Part shown: positions 1-5,479 of the stretch, piece after piece
How positions within the stretch are numbered: the stretch's first letter is position 1
How the letters are laid out: each line of letters opens with the position of its first letter
From: Pseudomonadota bacterium
GTDB lineage: Bacteria > Pseudomonadota > Alphaproteobacteria > Acetobacterales > Acetobacteraceae
DNA length: 5,479 nt
NCBI GenBank assembly: GCA_021815835.1
Contig: JAKAZN010000169.1
Span: forward strand, 1-5,479
Reading direction: 5' to 3'
The notes under the pieces: generated by a model
The model's database searches: none
The model's input: only the letters and a program-made list of their open reading frames with translations
What the model was told of the DNA's origin: nothing
Translations under genes and position numbers: made by a program

Positions 1-3499
<3,499 letters not shown>

Positions 3500-3574
3500 G
3501 CGCGCCTCGGAGGGTGGAAGGCGCGGGAGATACGAGGCGGGGCGCCAAGGGGCAAGCAGCGCCTGGACCGCCGG
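3500..3574 (-). other. 75-base gap between TetR/COQ9-like gene and 5-oxoprolinase gene
   Basis: This is the longest non-coding stretch in the window. It contains the ribosome-binding site of the oxoprolinase. I see only a weak possible hairpin (5-base GGCGC/GCGCC arms with a long loop, near 3544-3566) and no T-tract, so no intrinsic terminator is supported. No recognisable -35/-10 pair stands out. The gap is larger than those between the three upstream genes, so the oxoprolinase may be a separate transcription unit or the loosely spaced last gene of the operon. Confidence 0.5.
3505..3508 (-). promoter_or_regulatory. Ribosome-binding site of the 5-oxoprolinase gene
   Basis: On the minus strand GAGG is followed by five bases (CGCGC) and the ATG at 3499, an acceptable Shine-Dalgarno spacing. 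It supports this start, which also lies directly before the conserved N-terminal strand and DRGGTFTD motif. The next upstream gene ends at 3575, so a longer N-terminus is not needed. Confidence 0.55.
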
Positions 3575-4252
3575 TCAGTGCCCAGGTGGGTCCGATGGGG
3601 AAGGGGGCGCGTCGGTCGCGGGGGCGGCGGCGGCATTCGGATCGACGTCCGGGGCCGCTTCGGGTTGGGAATGCCGCGCCCCGCCGCCCAACCACCCCGC
3701 CGCCCGCTCCGCCCGCGTCAGCGCGCCATCCAGCGCCGCCATCGTCGCCGCCAGATCGGCGCTTTCGTCGCCCTGCCAGGCACGCAACGTCCACAGCCAC
3801 ACCGCGACCAGGCCCTTCACGCGCAATTCCCCGCGCAGGCCGGACCCGGACACCCCGGCCGCCTCCAGCATCCACCGCATGCTCCGCCGCGTGGCGCAGC
3901 CCAGGAACAGCGCCAGCGGCGGGTCCGTGGGCAGCGCGCGCAGCAGCGCCAGCACGCCGGTGCGGTGCGCGCCCAGCACGTCGATGCGCCGCATCAGCAG
4001 ATCGAACAGCCGGTCGCGGACCGAGCCCTCGGCCGGCGCCGCCGCCAGCGCCGCCTGATCGGCCATCCGCCCGAGCCGGCCCAGCACCGCGAGCCGTCCG
4101 GGAAACCGCGCCCGCGCCCGATCGAGCGGCAGGTCCGCCCGCCGCGCCGCGGCCACGACGCTCAACCGGTGCCAGCCATGCTCGGCCAGTTCCGCGCAGG
4201 CCGCGCTCACCAGTGCCTGATCGAATGCCGCGTCGTCCGCCTGAGTGCCCAT
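3575..4252 (-). CDS. TetR-fold protein, COQ9-like (regulator or ubiquinone-related)
   Basis: A 225-residue protein. Residues about 10-57 look like a TetR-type N-terminal helical domain: a first helix (FDQALVSAACAELAEHGW), then a helix-turn-helix-like stretch (about 28-50) ending in RARARFPGR, where TetR proteins typically have a Y-x-H-F motif. The tyrosine and histidine are absent, so DNA binding is doubtful. Residues about 78-185 (VRDRLFDLLMRRIDVLGAHR, later LRVKGLVAVWLWTLRAWQGD, then LDGALTRAER) resemble the C-terminal domain of COQ9, a TetR-fold lipid-binding protein that assists ubiquinone biosynthesis. The last 37 residues are a Pro/Ala/Asp-rich tail of low complexity. The ATG at 4252 lies 32 bases after the proC stop; no clear Shine-Dalgarno precedes it, but no better start is visible. 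Placement behind proC suggests co-transcription. I am confident that it is a gene and TetR-like in fold, but cannot decide between transcriptional regulator and COQ9-like protein. Confidence 0.85.
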   Translation of the reverse strand: MGTQADDAAFDQALVSAACAELAEHGWHRLSVVAAARRADLPLDRARARFPGRLAVLGRLGRMADQAALAAAPAEGSVRDRLFDLLMRRIDVLGAHRTGVLALLRALPTDPPLALFLGCATRRSMRWMLEAAGVSGSGLRGELRVKGLVAVWLWTLRAWQGDESADLAATMAALDGALTRAERAAGWLGGGARHSQPEAAPDVDPNAAAAPATDAPPSPSDPPGH

Positions 4253-4284
4253 GCCCGTGAAGATAGGGTCCGCCGGCCGCGCTG

Positions 4285-5103
4285 TCAGCCCGCCAGTTCG
4301 CGCGACCGCGCGGTGGCCGCGGCGATCGCGCGCGAGACCGAATCCGGCCAGGCGTCGGACGCCATCAGCACCTGCAACGCCCGCTCGGTGGTCCCGGCCG
4401 GGCTGGTCACCGCGACCCGCAGCGCGGCGGCGTCCTCCGCGCTGGCTTCCAGCAGCGCGCCGGAGCCGGACACGGTGCGCCGCGCCAGGCGCCGCGCCAG
4501 CGCCGGCGGAATCCCCTGTTCGATCGCCGCCTGTTCCAGCAATTCCGCCAGCAGGAACACATAGGCCGGGCCGCTGCCGGAGACGGCGGTGACGGGGTCG
4601 AGCAGCGCCTCGTCCTCCACCCACGCGACCTCGCCGATCGCGGCCAGCAGCGTCTCGCACAGCGCGCGCTGGGCGGGATCGACCCCGGGGCCGGGGCAGG
4701 CGACGGTGATGGCCTGGCGCACCGCGGCCGGCGTGTTCGGCATCGCGCGCACCACGGCGCCGACGGGGAGGGGGCCGCCCCCCAGCAACGCGCGAATGCC
4801 GCCGATCGTGCGCCCGGCCATGATCGACAGGAACCCGGCGCCGGGGGCGAACCGGCCATAGCCGGGCAGGGTTTCCGCCGCCGCCTGCGGCTTGATCGCC
4901 AGCACCACCAGCGCCGGGGCGAAGCCGGCCGGGATGGCCTCGGGCGCAGTCACCACCGTGAGATCCGCCCCCGCCAACGCGGCGGCCCCTGGCGCGGGAT
5001 CGACCGCAACCGAGGGCGAAAGCCCACGCTCGCGCCAGCCCGCCAGCATCGCGCCGCCCATGCGGCCGAGGCCGACCAGCAGGATCGGGGGGATATCCGC
5101 CAT
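4285..5103 (-). CDS. proC: Pyrroline-5-carboxylate reductase
   Basis: A 272-residue cytoplasmic enzyme that reduces 1-pyrroline-5-carboxylate to L-proline with NAD(P)H, the last step of proline synthesis. The length is normal for the family. The N-terminal Rossmann fold begins ILLVGLGRMGGAM (7-19), with the G-x-G-x-M-G nucleotide-binding loop at 11-16. VLAIKPQ (67-73) and VRAMPNTPAAV (118-128) are typical ProC signatures. The C-terminal dimerisation and substrate domain carries DPVTAVSGSGPAYVF (169-183) and VTSPAGTTERAL (232-243). That last motif is usually TSPGGTT, so A236 is a small deviation; SGSG (212-215) stands where many members have GAA. I chose the ATG at 5103 because it sits just before the Rossmann strand; the frame stays open upstream, but that stretch reads through the preceding YbjN gene. 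The start is 2 bases past the YbjN stop without a strong ribosome-binding site, which points to translational coupling. Confidence 0.97.
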   Translation of the reverse strand: MADIPPILLVGLGRMGGAMLAGWRERGLSPSVAVDPAPGAAALAGADLTVVTAPEAIPAGFAPALVVLAIKPQAAAETLPGYGRFAPGAGFLSIMAGRTIGGIRALLGGGPLPVGAVVRAMPNTPAAVRQAITVACPGPGVDPAQRALCETLLAAIGEVAWVEDEALLDPVTAVSGSGPAYVFLLAELLEQAAIEQGIPPALARRLARRTVSGSGALLEASAEDAAALRVAVTSPAGTTERALQVLMASDAWPDSVSRAIAAATARSRELAG

Positions 5104-5105
5104 GC

Positions 5106-5479
5106 TCAGGCTTCGCCCACGCAATCGAGCATCGCCGCGTCCAGCGCCTCGGCGGGCGTCTTGCCGCCCCACAGGACGAACTGGAAGGCGGGGAAGAACC
5201 GCTCGCATTCGGTGATGGCGATATCGACCATGTCTTCCAGGCTTTCCGCCGACGCCCCCGGCGCGCCGCGCAGCAGCACCGAATGGCGGAACACCGGCAT
5301 CCCGTCATCGGGGTCCATGCCGAAATGGCCGATCCACAGCCGTTCATTGGCCAGCGCCAGAAGCTCATACAGCGCGCCGCGCCGCCGCGCCGGGACCTTG
5401 AGGTCGAAGGCGCAGGTGAAATGCATCGCGCTGATCTCGTGCGACCAGTTGAAGAACATGCCGTAATCGACACAGCGGC
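5106..5479 (-). CDS. YbjN-domain protein, 5' end cut by window edge
   Basis: The C-terminal 123 residues of a YbjN-domain (bacterial sensory transduction regulator family) protein; the biochemical role of the family is not settled, so I assign none. The visible part includes MFFNWSHEISAMHFTCAFDL, then LANERLWIGHFGMDPDDGMP and VFRHSVLL, and ends with ITECERFFPAFQFVLWGG followed by KTPAEALDAAMLDCVGEA. The NE-x-LWIGHF and ECERF-P-FQFVLWGGK patterns are what I remember from alphaproteobacterial members. An ATG at 5459 would give a 117-residue protein, but the frame stays open upstream to the window edge, no Shine-Dalgarno precedes that ATG, and the family is usually around 160-170 residues, so the true start is probably outside the window. 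No signal peptide or membrane segment is visible in this part. It is immediately followed by proC, so the two genes are very likely co-transcribed. Confidence 0.88.
   Translation of the reverse strand, partial: RCVDYGMFFNWSHEISAMHFTCAFDLKVPARRRGALYELLALANERLWIGHFGMDPDDGMPVFRHSVLLRGAPGASAESLEDMVDIAITECERFFPAFQFVLWGGKTPAEALDAAMLDCVGEA

Noticed and set aside
3544..3566. A possible terminator hairpin between the TetR/COQ9-like gene and the oxoprolinase.
   Set aside because: The stem is only about five bases with a 13-base loop and no following T-run on the minus strand; such pairings are expected by chance in GC-rich sequence.
3514..4260. A plus-strand open frame of 248 codons opposite the TetR/COQ9-like gene.
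   Set aside because: Composition is almost entirely Pro, Ala, Arg and Ser, typical of an antisense shadow in GC-rich DNA, and it has no recognisable motif.
4253..4284. A possible -10-like element (CCTATCTTC on the minus strand) just before the TetR/COQ9-like start.
   Set aside because: There is no matching -35 element, and the short gap behind proC fits co-transcription better.
3575..5473. A minus-strand frame of 632 codons that would extend the TetR/COQ9-like protein upstream through proC and the YbjN gene.
   Set aside because: Only the last 225 codons make a protein-like sequence; the upstream part is an out-of-frame reading of proC and YbjN, both of which have strong motifs in their own frames.

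Overview
The window is uniformly GC-rich with strong third-position G/C bias. All convincing genes lie on the minus strand, so transcription runs from high to low coordinates. The gene content and GC bias suggest an alphaproteobacterium, most likely a sphingomonad (Sphingomonadales). That placement is inferred from protein resemblance remembered by eye, not from a database search.

Layout in transcription order (right to left): (1) the 3' part of a YbjN-domain protein gene, cut by the right window edge (5106-5479); (2) proC, pyrroline-5-carboxylate reductase (4285-5103), starting 2 bases after the previous stop; (3) a TetR-fold, COQ9-like protein (3575-4252), 32 bases after proC; (4) a large fused HyuA-HyuB type 5-oxoprolinase (1-3499), 75 bases further on, which runs off the left edge with an estimated few dozen C-terminal residues missing.

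The first three genes look like one tightly packed operon. The oxoprolinase could be its last gene or could have its own signals in the 75-base gap; no clear promoter or terminator is visible there. Two of the products touch the same part of metabolism: 5-oxoprolinase opens 5-oxo-L-proline (pyroglutamate) to glutamate, and ProC performs the last step from glutamate-derived pyrroline-5-carboxylate to proline. A shared glutamate/proline theme is plausible but not shown by sequence alone.

I see no mobile element, RNA gene, CRISPR array or phage feature, and no evidence for a new multi-gene system. The plus strand carries very long open frames (notably 17-4564), which I interpret as antisense shadows caused by GC-rich codon use. 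The points most worth a second look are the identity of the TetR/COQ9-like protein, the oxoprolinase-proC neighbourhood, and a small AT-rich inverted repeat inside the oxoprolinase gene.
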